NCBI GenBank assembly: GCA_021927905.1
Contig: BLLK01000022.1
Location: 124,001-188,000, forward strand
Source of the DNA: Chaetoceros tenuissimus
Lineage: Eukaryota; Bacillariophyta; Thalassiosirophyceae; Chaetocerotales; Chaetocerotaceae
Length of the DNA stretch: 64,000 bases
Direction of reading: 5' to 3'
A program made the translations under genes and the position numbers. Numbering within the stretch: position 1 is the stretch's first letter; every line of letters starts with the position of its first letter. Below, piece after piece: positions 11,359 through 19,828 of the stretch. The notes beneath the pieces were generated by a model. The model saw only the letters and a list, made by a program, of their open reading frames with translations, did not search any database and was not told the origin of the DNA.

Positions 11359-14300
11359 ATGGGCAAATCCAAGCCTAATGCATCTCTCATCAAACTCAAA
11401 ACATTATTACAAAGTGCAATAGAGAAATATAATGAACAGAGTATCAAAGAGCCGTTCTGGTTTGTATATCACAAGCCAAGTGCTCATGATATGGTAATAG
11501 AAGCTACACGTGACCTTCCAACTATTGCAAATGTGCTAGGAATGAATAATGAAGAACTCAGCGAACTTGTGGACAAAGCAGGTAGAAATGTTTTCACTAC
11601 AATCGAAAATAGTTTAAACATTGCCACGAATAGTTACTATAGGTCAAAGTTCTTCATGTTGGGTAATAAAGAAAATATACTTGACATCCATACTCCAGAT
11701 GAACAATTTGACGAAGATTTTGAGATTCCAAATTGGGTACGACGGATTCCTAAGCTTGTAGGTGGTGCAACGGCTGATTCTTCAAGTGTTGAAAATGATT
11801 CTAATAGTACAAGTAAAACTGTCAGAGGAAAGGATAAGCGGATAAAATATTCATGTGGGACATGTGGTGAATTCGTGTTACCATCGAGGTATGAACCAAT
11901 TCTATCATCGGTGAAGGAAGAGTTAGATAATACAGTAGAAAGATTGAAGCATGAAGTAGCCTCCCTGCAAAGGAAAGTATCGGAATTAGATAGAAATATG
12001 GAAGACCAGCATAAAGAATTCCAAAATTCTTCGAAAGAATTGGAGCAGCAAATCAAACAGCAAACGGATGACAAGATCTACCATAAGAGAGATGAGGAGG
12101 CACAGAGACTTATACAAATTGGGAAGAATATAATATCTACTCTCAATAACGATAAGTGGATGGGTTCACCTTCTTCTTATAGATTCTATAGTTTGGCATG
12201 GGCTCAATGTCCACAAATATCCTCTGAATCTTTATCACAATTAATCCCACTTGTTGTCGCCGGCTTCTTGAGCGATTGTTTTCTAAACGATGAGATAGAT
12301 TTCGAAAAGATACCAAATGCGACTCCTAGTCCCAACTCCATAAAGAAAATCATTAGAGTAGGAAGGAATATCGTATTGCACGATATTGCTAAAATGCTTG
12401 ACAATGATCCGGAATTAAAAGTAGCAATGGCGCAGGATAAAGGGGAACGTGACCACCTTGGTAGATTGATACGAGATATAACAGTGTTCAAAGAGGGGTA
12501 TGTAAAAGCTTTTCGTATAGATTGTGATGGTAGTGGTGGCACAGATGAAGCAGTGGCTGCATCTATTGATGCGACTTTGTCACAGCTTGATGAGTATAGA
12601 GATGGTGGTAATAGAACATTGCTATCTGGAATGTGCACTGATACGGGAGGTGGGGGAGTTATGGAATCGGTCGTAGAAGAACTGGTGAAGTTGAATCGAA
12701 TGACAGATATTTATTTTGTAGGGAATTGCAGTTTACATGCACTATCCAAATGTCTCCAAAATGCCTACGAATCTGCATTTGGTATTGGAGGTCTTACAAA
12801 CGTAACTACTCTTCAGTTCCTTCATTGTTGCTATGCTTTAGAGGAGGCTCTTGGGACCTATGAATTTCGACGTAGATGGAAATTAGCTAATCCAGATGCA
12901 AAGATTGAACTCATGGTAAAATTACAAAAACCGGTACTGACAAGATGGGGCTATGTAAATAAAACTGCGGAAATGGTTTTGGAGAACTTTGATAAATGGA
13001 TTAGAATGTTTCGCTTCTGTTACGAGAATTCAAATAAGAAGGATGCTACAATATCATCAAATGGATACTCCATGGACCATTCCAAAATAAGAATAGAGCT
13101 TGAGTTTTTCGTAGCATTTAATAAAGTGTTCTGGAGAAAACAATTTACGTGGATGCACCGAACAGATGAGAAAAGCAAAAGATTTGGGCACTCTTCTCAT
13201 GAGATGCCTTTACGAGTTTTCCTTATGGAACATCAACTACGAGAACTTCATGAAAACAATTGCTGGAAGGGTAATGATGCGTTCAAAACCTATATAGAAT
13301 TACTCAACAAGCTTCCAAGTGATGTAAAGGATGAAAAGGGGAATATAACTCACGCTGGTAAAGAAACCACTATTGAACAAGTGAAAATATTCTGGCAAGA
13401 GTTTTTGACTACATTCAAAAAACATTTTCAGCTATGGAAACAACGAAATCTTATTTTTACGCTTGCTAGTTCTAATATGAAATCATCCGTCATTTTTGCT
13501 AAATGGTGGATAGGAGAAGAAGAACATGATTCTATTGCTAGAATTGCTGAAGAATACTCAGAAGAATTGGATCCAGTACATGAATGCCAAATCAATTATA
13601 CACAGTGGTATACGTACCTTCGAAATCTTAAAGCAAAACCGGAGTGTGAACTATTATCAAATCATCGAGAAGCAATCCGCTATATTGCAACCACCAAGGA
13701 AGATTTGTATGCTAGTACAAATGAAGGAGTGCAGCACTTAGTTCGTGATTTACAGAAGTATATTCTCAACTTACCTTCACATACGCAATATACTGAAAGT
13801 GGCGTGCAAGATATATCTTTAGCCTCGAAGAATCGAAAAAGTCAATATGATGCTTCAAGCATTTCAATAATTCGTGCATTCGACAATCAAGCAGTGAACA
13901 AAGTTTTATTGGAAAGCTATTCATCAAAAAAGAAACAGGGTAATCAATATCGAACAAGTGGGGCTGGTGATAACGACCGACTGAATACTCATATTCGATC
14001 TGTCCATACATTTCAGAACCGCGAAAAAGGTATAAGTCAATTCCGACGACGCGCTTTACCTACAAAAGAAAGATCATTATTGCTCATTCAAAGGGGTATT
14101 CAATTTATACCAAATGAAGATGTTATTAGAAGGATTGCGGCATATTTGAAACAATGCGATTTGAATTCCCAATCACGAAAGCGATTGAGACAACATGAAA
14201 GTGATCAATTTGACGAAAATAAAGCAAAGCGTGATAAGAAACTTGCTGCTGGTCACAAAAGGATAAAAGATGCAAAAAACCTAAAACAGAGGCCAGTTAC

Positions 14301-14670
14301 TTTAAGTGATACATTTAAAAAGACAGTGGAATTTACCTGGTTCACCCGAAACGCTCTCCGCTTGTGTTGCATGAAAGAAATAGAAGCACGTAATCCCAAC
14401 CATGAATATGTTATCAATGGATACAAAATTGATGGAAAGAAGATGATCGCAAAACAACTGAAGGAATTGCTTGTAGCTCTAGTGAAAAAAGAGGATAAAG
14501 ATGCAACAGCTGTTGAGTTGAAGCATCTGGATAACATATTGCTTCATGAGAAAAGATATTTAGAGCGCTTATATAAAGGTGAATTGAAACCAGCACAAGT
14601 TGAACTTTACCTTGCAAATCAAGATGACAATGAAGAAACAATAGAATGTTCACTTGACTTTGACTTTTAA
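11359..14670 (+). CDS. hAT-like RNase H-fold transposase-type protein, CxxC/coiled-coil N-terminus
   Basis: 1103 residues, one exon. I start at the ATG at 11359 (MGKSKPNASL); the frame is open further upstream but with no ATG. A CxxC pair (C166, C169) is followed by a coiled coil (about 180-250), in place of the BED zinc finger expected at the N-terminus of hAT transposases. The core resembles the hAT catalytic region: an aspartate in MCTDTGGGG (D428), the C-x-x-H motif as NCSLHALS (H460), and TRW in LTRWGYV (W530), with a helical insertion after it. The C-terminus is basic (SQSRKRLRQHE, KAKRDKK). Inverted repeats flank the gene. It is probably an autonomous transposase; a domesticated host gene is possible because the frame is undamaged. 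The assignment rests on motif reading only. Confidence 0.65.
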   Translation: MGKSKPNASLIKLKTLLQSAIEKYNEQSIKEPFWFVYHKPSAHDMVIEATRDLPTIANVLGMNNEELSELVDKAGRNVFTTIENSLNIATNSYYRSKFFMLGNKENILDIHTPDEQFDEDFEIPNWVRRIPKLVGGATADSSSVENDSNSTSKTVRGKDKRIKYSCGTCGEFVLPSRYEPILSSVKEELDNTVERLKHEVASLQRKVSELDRNMEDQHKEFQNSSKELEQQIKQQTDDKIYHKRDEEAQRLIQIGKNIISTLNNDKWMGSPSSYRFYSLAWAQCPQISSESLSQLIPLVVAGFLSDCFLNDEIDFEKIPNATPSPNSIKKIIRVGRNIVLHDIAKMLDNDPELKVAMAQDKGERDHLGRLIRDITVFKEGYVKAFRIDCDGSGGTDEAVAASIDATLSQLDEYRDGGNRTLLSGMCTDTGGGGVMESVVEELVKLNRMTDIYFVGNCSLHALSKCLQNAYESAFGIGGLTNVTTLQFLHCCYALEEALGTYEFRRRWKLANPDAKIELMVKLQKPVLTRWGYVNKTAEMVLENFDKWIRMFRFCYENSNKKDATISSNGYSMDHSKIRIELEFFVAFNKVFWRKQFTWMHRTDEKSKRFGHSSHEMPLRVFLMEHQLRELHENNCWKGNDAFKTYIELLNKLPSDVKDEKGNITHAGKETTIEQVKIFWQEFLTTFKKHFQLWKQRNLIFTLASSNMKSSVIFAKWWIGEEEHDSIARIAEEYSEELDPVHECQINYTQWYTYLRNLKAKPECELLSNHREAIRYIATTKEDLYASTNEGVQHLVRDLQKYILNLPSHTQYTESGVQDISLASKNRKSQYDASSISIIRAFDNQAVNKVLLESYSSKKKQGNQYRTSGAGDNDRLNTHIRSVHTFQNREKGISQFRRRALPTKERSLLLIQRGIQFIPNEDVIRRIAAYLKQCDLNSQSRKRLRQHESDQFDENKAKRDKKLAAGHKRIKDAKNLKQRPVTLSDTFKKTVEFTWFTRNALRLCCMKEIEARNPNHEYVINGYKIDGKKMIAKQLKELLVALVKKEDKDATAVELKHLDNILLHEKRYLERLYKGELKPAQVELYLANQDDNEETIECSLDFDF

Positions 14671-14910
14671 TCTAAACAACAACCTCTCCTCTTCCAACTA
14701 GTTCTGATTGTCAAAAGAAATAAAAATCTCAGCAAAGGGGGAGTTGTCATGATGGGCATGGTTTTTCAGAGAGAGCCGCAGCCAAACTCCAATCTCACTA
14801 CCTAGTAGCCAATCTTATGTCACCTCTATAATAGAAGGCATGAAAATTACCCATTCAATATAGGCACGCAGCCTGACAACTGAAACAAAGGTTGAATTAA
14901 AGAAAAGAGA

Positions 14911-14956
14911 CGACGATCGTCGATGGTGTGTGGATGTGTGGATGTGTGGATGTGTG
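14911..14956. repeat. 12-bp palindrome and 8-bp tandem repeats, 3' region of transposon
   Basis: CGACGATCGTCG (14911-14922) is a perfect palindrome. Three copies of TGTGTGGA follow (14927-14950) plus a partial fourth. These lie downstream of the transposase stop and upstream of the right terminal repeat, where transposons often carry subterminal binding sites. Confidence 0.75.
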
Positions 14957-15032
14957 AAGCGTTGAGAAAAATGAGAGGTGATGGAGCACCTCTTTTTGTG
15001 GGACTCACTTAAGCCCTTCTCCTAAAAATTTA

Positions 15033-15048
15033 CGGTTACTGGTAACCG
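15033..15048. repeat. Palindrome adjoining the right terminal repeat
   Basis: CGGTTAC and GTAACCG flank a 2-nt centre (TG); the palindrome overlaps the inner end of the right terminal inverted repeat by two bases. Confidence 0.8.
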
Positions 15049-15066
15049 TGCTGGAGGTAGAGTCGA
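15047..15066 (-). repeat. Right terminal inverted repeat
   Basis: The reverse complement reads TCGACTCTACCTCCAGCACG and differs from the left repeat at one position. Confidence 0.8.
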
Positions 15067-15563
15067 AACGAGTGTGTGCTTGTGTGGCTTTGGGAGTGTA
15101 CACACCAGTGTGCCTCATTCATTCGCAAAGAGTTGCAGTTATATAACAGTTAAAATAAAACTTTGTATTTGACTTCACTTCACAATAAAATTAATAGCAA
15201 TAAAAGGTGCAATACAATTTCGAAATTTTATTTGTATTTAAACATCATAGATCAATAAACGGGTCTCAATTGGAAGGTAAGATATATTTATCTCTTTTAA
15301 GGTTGATGTAGTAAAGTGATGGATATAGCATTGTCATTGGTATGTTGGGTGACATCGTGACATCCACTTGCTCGCTTGCTATCACCAATTTATACCAGGG
15401 TAGTCCTGTAGGTAAATACCTAACAACCTTTCCACGATGAGAAGTAGCTTCTCAAGTCAAGTACCACAAAAAATCTGTCAAAATGCATCGACATATTTCC
15501 ATAAAGTGCTTTGATAAGTCCATCATTACTTTCATACTCGCACTAAACTACAAAGTTAGCAAA
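15067..15563. other. Intergenic spacer
   Basis: Between the right end of the transposon and the K/S-rich protein gene. AT-rich, no gene seen; the distal part should hold that gene's promoter. Confidence 0.5.
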
Positions 15564-16001
15564 ATGGAAACAAAAGCAACGCCCTTTCTTAAAATGATGC
15601 TATTTGTGCTTCTTCTTTCAGTGAATCAAACAGTGTCCACAGATTCGACATACTCGAATGATGATACAGAAAGTCCAACAGCAGCCTCTCTTGTTCCTAC
15701 TATTGCTCCAAACACATTAGCTCCTACAATTATTATATCCAACAGCGAAATGCCGACTTTTATTGTCCATCTCAGGAAAAAAATGAAGTCCTCAAAATCA
15801 CCAAAGTCAAGTAAAAAGCCAAAATCTATGAAGTCTTCGAAAGCACCAAAGTTGTCCAAATCAGCAAAGAATGAAAAACTTGTACTGAAAGGCTCAAGTC
15901 CAGCATATGATGCAACCTCATGCTCTTCCATAAAGATGTCATCGGTCGTGGTGACGATGATTGTATGGCTATGCACTGCTTCTCATTTCAGGAAATACTA
16001 A
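15564..16001 (+). CDS. Small secreted Lys/Ser-rich protein (silaffin-like composition)
   Basis: 145 residues from the ATG at 15564. An upstream in-frame ATG at 15483 would add 27 residues and spoil the signal peptide, so I prefer the internal start. A signal peptide (KMMLFVLLLSVNQTVST, about 10-26) is followed by a Thr/Pro-rich stretch (SPTAASLVPTIAP...). Then comes a Lys/Ser run of repeats such as KSSKSPKSSKKPKS and KSSKAPKLSKSAK at about 72-105, and a hydrophobic tail (VVVTMIVWLC) that could be a membrane or GPI-type anchor. Lys/Ser repeats of this sort occur in diatom silaffins and other wall proteins, where lysine and serine are modified. A wall or vesicle-membrane role is inferred. The gene at 39099-40408 carries a related run. 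Confidence 0.7.
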   Translation: METKATPFLKMMLFVLLLSVNQTVSTDSTYSNDDTESPTAASLVPTIAPNTLAPTIIISNSEMPTFIVHLRKKMKSSKSPKSSKKPKSMKSSKAPKLSKSAKNEKLVLKGSSPAYDATSCSSIKMSSVVVTMIVWLCTASHFRKY

Positions 16002-16133
16002 TCTTGGTTTGATACATCACATCATCCCTAAGATTCAACTTGACAAGTCTTGATTCATACTTTATTCAATTAATTTTCTGTCATTCGTCGCGTAAGTATT
16101 AGACGTTTGAAATATAAATTATATTAATTGCAG

Positions 16134-17300
16134 TTACCTCGATCTACTAGAAGGACTGCGACTTCTACTTCTACTATCTCTCCGTCTTCTCTTTTCTTTC
16201 TTTCTTTTACGATCGCGTCTTCTGCGCTCGTAATCTCTCGAAAAATCTGAAGAATGATCCGAATCATAATCTCTTCTACGACTACGCTCACTCTTCGTTC
16301 TTTTCCTATCAGACCTATCTCTTCTTGAATCCTTTCTTCGACTAGATTTTTTCTTTCGCCGTCTTTGTCTATCACGGCTATCTTCACTATCAGAATCAGA
16401 ATGGTAGCGATTTTGTCGTTTGCGTTCACGATCTTCAGTCTTGCTAGGACCATAGTAGCCGTGATCATCTTGCTTCTCACCATTCGCAGGTCGCTTTGAA
16501 TCAGGCATTATTGAGGAAGAAGGTATTGCAGACATGGCGTTCATAGAACTTGAAGAGAATGGATCCCATCCACTGAGTTTACATTCACGGTCCCCTTTCT
16601 GATGACCCCAGATTTTACAAGCAAGACAGCGAACATTTCTAATTTGAGCTCCAAGAGGCTTAAAATTGAGATTAGTCTTGGGATCATCTTCTTCACCTTT
16701 GCCTTTCCGCTTAATAGCTATAGGTGCATTTTTCAATTGTGGAAATCTACTAATCTGCTCTTCATAAGTAAGCGAGCTCATTCCATTTCTTTTACCTACA
16801 GCCTTTTCCAATTGCGTTAACTCCCTTTTCTGTTCTGTAGCATTTGCTTCTGCAGTACTTCCAGAAATAATTAAAGAAGAGCCCAAATCATTTGCAGTTT
16901 CCGACTCCTTCTCTTCCTGCTCTTCGTGTACTCCAGCTAGCATTCTTCGAAAAGCAGCTGCAGCATCATCATCACCGGCTTTTCGAAAAGATTCAACTTC
17001 ATCTCCATTACTTTTTGTAGAATCGTTTATTCCCTCGAGTTCATCATCTTTTTTCTTGGCATCCAAACTTGAAGGTTGATCGTACATAAATCTCAATGAA
17101 GCCTTTTGACCACCCGAAGTGCCATCACGAGATCGAGCTAGCTCTTCATGATCCCTTTCAATGACTAGTTGTCGTTCTCTTTCTCGTAATCTTGCTTCTT
17201 CACGTTTTTGCTCTTGCTCACGTTCCCATGTTCTCTTCTGATTGGATAAGTTTTGAGGATTAAATGATTTCTTTGAAAGAAATTTCAGTCCTTGTACCAT
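16134..17300 (-). CDS. CIR1-like (CBF1-interacting corepressor) RS-domain splicing protein
   Basis: 388 residues, one exon. A Cir_N domain starts near residue 7 (KKSFNPQNLSNQKRTWEREQEQ), with LRFMYDQPSS near 70. A zinc knuckle at about 215-245 (LGAQIRNVRCLACKIWGHQKGDRECKLSGWDPF) matches the CIR1 pattern VRNVRCxxCxxWGHxxxDREC. The last 110 residues are an RS/RD-rich low-complexity tail (RDRQRRRKKKSSRRKD and similar), typical of nuclear speckle proteins. In animals CIR1 joins splicing complexes and can act as a transcriptional corepressor; since diatoms lack Notch/CBF1 signalling, a splicing role is the better guess. CWC25 shares the N-terminal module but lacks the knuckle. The gene is divergent from the methyltransferase gene at 17716. 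Confidence 0.85.
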   Translation of the reverse strand: MVQGLKFLSKKSFNPQNLSNQKRTWEREQEQKREEARLRERERQLVIERDHEELARSRDGTSGGQKASLRFMYDQPSSLDAKKKDDELEGINDSTKSNGDEVESFRKAGDDDAAAAFRRMLAGVHEEQEEKESETANDLGSSLIISGSTAEANATEQKRELTQLEKAVGKRNGMSSLTYEEQISRFPQLKNAPIAIKRKGKGEEDDPKTNLNFKPLGAQIRNVRCLACKIWGHQKGDRECKLSGWDPFSSSSMNAMSAIPSSSIMPDSKRPANGEKQDDHGYYGPSKTEDRERKRQNRYHSDSDSEDSRDRQRRRKKKSSRRKDSRRDRSDRKRTKSERSRRRDYDSDHSSDFSRDYERRRRDRKRKKEKRRRRDSRSRSRSPSSRSR

Positions 17301-17715
17301 GCTATGTTATGTTTTGTCAAGTGTAGTAGCTCAATGTATATATTTGAAAGTGATTTGGTGGATCAACAGTACTTATGCTGGAAAAAGTTTTTATTTTGCA
17401 GTTTGCTGCTGTCGGTATTATTATGCTTCCTCCAGAATTATGTAGCAAGAGGCTGCTTCCCTAAATGGCTTCTTGTTCGGAATAGAAATGTGAGGCCGCT
17501 TAGGAGGTTAAAAATAATTAACGGTAGGCTATCTTCCTAGATCTGTGCGGAACAAAAGTGCGCACTCATCAGCCATCATCATTCATCATCCATCATCATC
17601 TATCTATGCAGCAAGATTCTTTGGCAGAAAAGGTACAAAGATACACTTTCACTTCCATCACTATCGAAAGTATTTTTTGGATATTGGCTTGAGAGGTTCA
17701 GAAATACTTAGAACA
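17301..17715. other. Divergent promoter region
   Basis: A spacer of 415 bp between the CIR1-like gene (minus) and the methyltransferase gene (plus), with a CATCAT-rich stretch near 17568-17605. The plus-strand frame is open through part of it but lacks an ATG until 17716. Confidence 0.5.
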
Positions 17716-19074
17716 ATGTCTTTTATCAACAGTCAATCCCTTACCTCGCTATTGGCTTTCGACGGCGGAAAGCCATCCTATCAGAACGTCCGCCCTCATC
17801 ACTTGCTTGTTCTTTATACCACCTTTTCGTATCTCAAGACCACAAAGCTATACAGAATCATCACTGACTCCATCCTATCCATGGCATCAAAAGGAACAGA
17901 TCTTCTACTACCTGCCGTTTACAGTGGTCTTGTACCAACTTACCTCATTCGCCTTGGAATCCGTCTCAGATGTCGCGATCACCTTGCCATCTTGAAGCAA
18001 GAAGGAGCAGAGGCAGACCATGCAAAGAAGATGGAAATTATTGCAGGATTAAGAGAAATGCCAACTGCAATCGCTACCGATGAAGCTAATGATCAACATT
18101 ATGAAGTTCCTGCAGCATTCTATGATTTGTCACTTGGTCCAAGAAAGAAATATTCTTCTGGTCTTTGGCCAAACAAAAATACTACCTTTGAAGAAAGTGA
18201 AGTGGCCATGCTTGAAAAGTATTGCGAACGTGCACAATTGAAGGATGGGATGAGTATTGTAGATCTTGGATGTGGATGGGGCTCTCTCAGTTTGTATCTT
18301 TTGGAGAAATACCCAAATAGTAAGATCACCGGGATTTCCAACAGTTCTTCTCAGAGAGAGTACATTCTCAAGACTGCAAAGGATAAAGGTTTGAACTATC
18401 AAAATATTCAGATTATTACATGTAATGTCAGCGATGATAAGGGAGCACTTGATGTTGTCAGGGGTAACGATCGTGTCATGTCTATTGAAATGTAAGTGAT
18501 TTCAAACGCATTGGTTGGTCACCACAGAGTTAAATATGACCACTGTTTTTATGTTATCCATGTTGCAAAAGATCTCATACTTATTTTCAATCCTCGATGA
18601 CATATGAAAATAATGATACACAGGTTTGAGCATATGAAGAATTATTCCCTTCTTCTCAGCAAGGTGAATGGATTTTTGAAACCTGGTGGAAAGCTTTTTG
18701 TCCATATTTTCACCCACAAGGATTTTGCATATCATTTTGAAGATGGTTGGATGGCAGACAATTTCTTTACCGGTGGAACTATGCCATCAGATGATCTACT
18801 TCTATACTTTGGAGAGCACTTCAGCTGTGAAAATCATTGGCGTGTGAATGGAACAAACTATGAGAAGACTTCCAACGGATGGCTTAATTATTTGGATAAG
18901 AACTGGAAGAATGGATCATTAAAGCCAGTTCTAAAGGAAGCATATGGTGAAGGAAAAGAGAAGGAATGGTACATCAATTGGAGACTTTTCTTCCTGGCAT
19001 GTGCAGAACTTTGGGGATATGATAACGGTGAAGAATGGATTGTCAGTCACTACTTGTTCCAGAAACGTAGCTAA
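17716..19074 (+). CDS. Cyclopropane-fatty-acid-synthase-like / coclaurine N-methyltransferase-like SAM methyltransferase
   Basis: Two exons, 17716-18491 and 18624-19074, joined by a 132-nt GT-AG intron in phase 2 that rebuilds the Met of SIEMFEHMKNY. About 408 residues. The SAM-binding motif is VDLGCGWGSLSLY; GISNSSSQREYI and the FEHMKNYSLLLSKVNGFLKPGGKLFVHIF block are hallmarks of the CFA-synthase/CNMT-like group. The N-terminal 90 or so residues are helical and partly hydrophobic. Relatives transfer a methyl group to an unsaturated acyl chain or to an amine. The plant CNMT-like branch, which has the same overall form, is common in algae with unknown substrate, so the substrate here is not assignable. 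The start is the first ATG in an otherwise open frame. Confidence 0.85.
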
Positions 19075-19828
19075 GCGACTAATAATTGAACATACAAGTT
19101 ACATTTTTTCATTACGAATAATCTAATTCTGCAAATTTTCAATTTGAAATCTTGTCTTTTAAAAAAACCGCTCTTTGCATTCTGTCTATAATTCTTCTTC
19201 ACATTCAGAAACAATGAAGTTTAAAGATACGAGTGGACCAGCAAAAGAACTAAAATCAGTAGGGTAGGTACGTCAGCAATATGAAGAACAATCATGTCGA
19301 TATTCAGATTTCATTTTATTATTGGTCTGTGTATTGCGTGAAGGTCAATAATAAAATGCCCATAACATTTTCTAACCATAAATAGATCAGGTTCACAGTG
19401 TCGTAATTGAAGTCGAAAAAGCTGCTTTCTTCAGATCCATTCATTTTTCTCGGAAGAGGAAGAAGAATCTTTGTCGAAAAGAACCATCCACCCCCGATCG
19501 TTACAAAACGGACGTTGGTATTGTGAAATTTTATATAACCTTCATGACTGAAGAAAAAGTATGCTCAGAGATCACTAATGACAGTGTCAAAGAAACGACT
19601 AAGCATAAAAATCTGCTTCATTTGTGGATAAAGTTCCGAAAAAATCTGAGAACTTTATGGTGAAGGTACGTGGTCTGCCAGTCACCACAAAGATTTTGTC
19701 TATCACCGTTGAAAGCATTGCATGCTGATTATTGGCGATTTCCTAGTTCACCCACCAACTCTCATCTTCATCTCATTGTTTCTTCACTTTGATATTTTCA
19801 TCAAACATTGAAACACTCCATATCCAAT
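19075..19828. other. Intergenic spacer
   Basis: A long 754-bp spacer upstream of a gene with the strongest codon bias in the window. A 39-codon frame begins with ATG at about 19543; I see no reason to call it a gene. The spacer should contain the P-ATPase promoter and 5' UTR. Confidence 0.5.

Larger units (their letters stand above)
11042..15066 (+). mobile_element. Probable DNA transposon with 20-bp terminal inverted repeats (hAT-like)
   Basis: The left repeat TCGAGTCTACCTCCAGCACG (11042-11061) pairs with its reverse complement at 15047-15066 at 19 of 20 positions. The roughly 4.0 kb between them holds one long uninterrupted transposase-like gene and little else. Both ends have extra secondary structure: an inverted repeat TCGCTGAAAA/TTTTCAGCGA (11095-11136) at the left, and a palindrome CGGTTACTGGTAACCG (15033-15048) at the right. 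GAGTCGA occurs at both edges (11039-11045 and 15060-15066) and could be part of a target-site duplication, but the palindromic TCGA blurs the boundary. An exact 8-bp duplication, expected for hAT, was not found. The structure looks whole. Confidence 0.7.

Noticed and set aside
16124-16483. 119-codon minus-strand frame inside the CIR1-like gene
   Set aside because: Alternative frame of the RS-rich tail; low-complexity coding sequences give such shadows.
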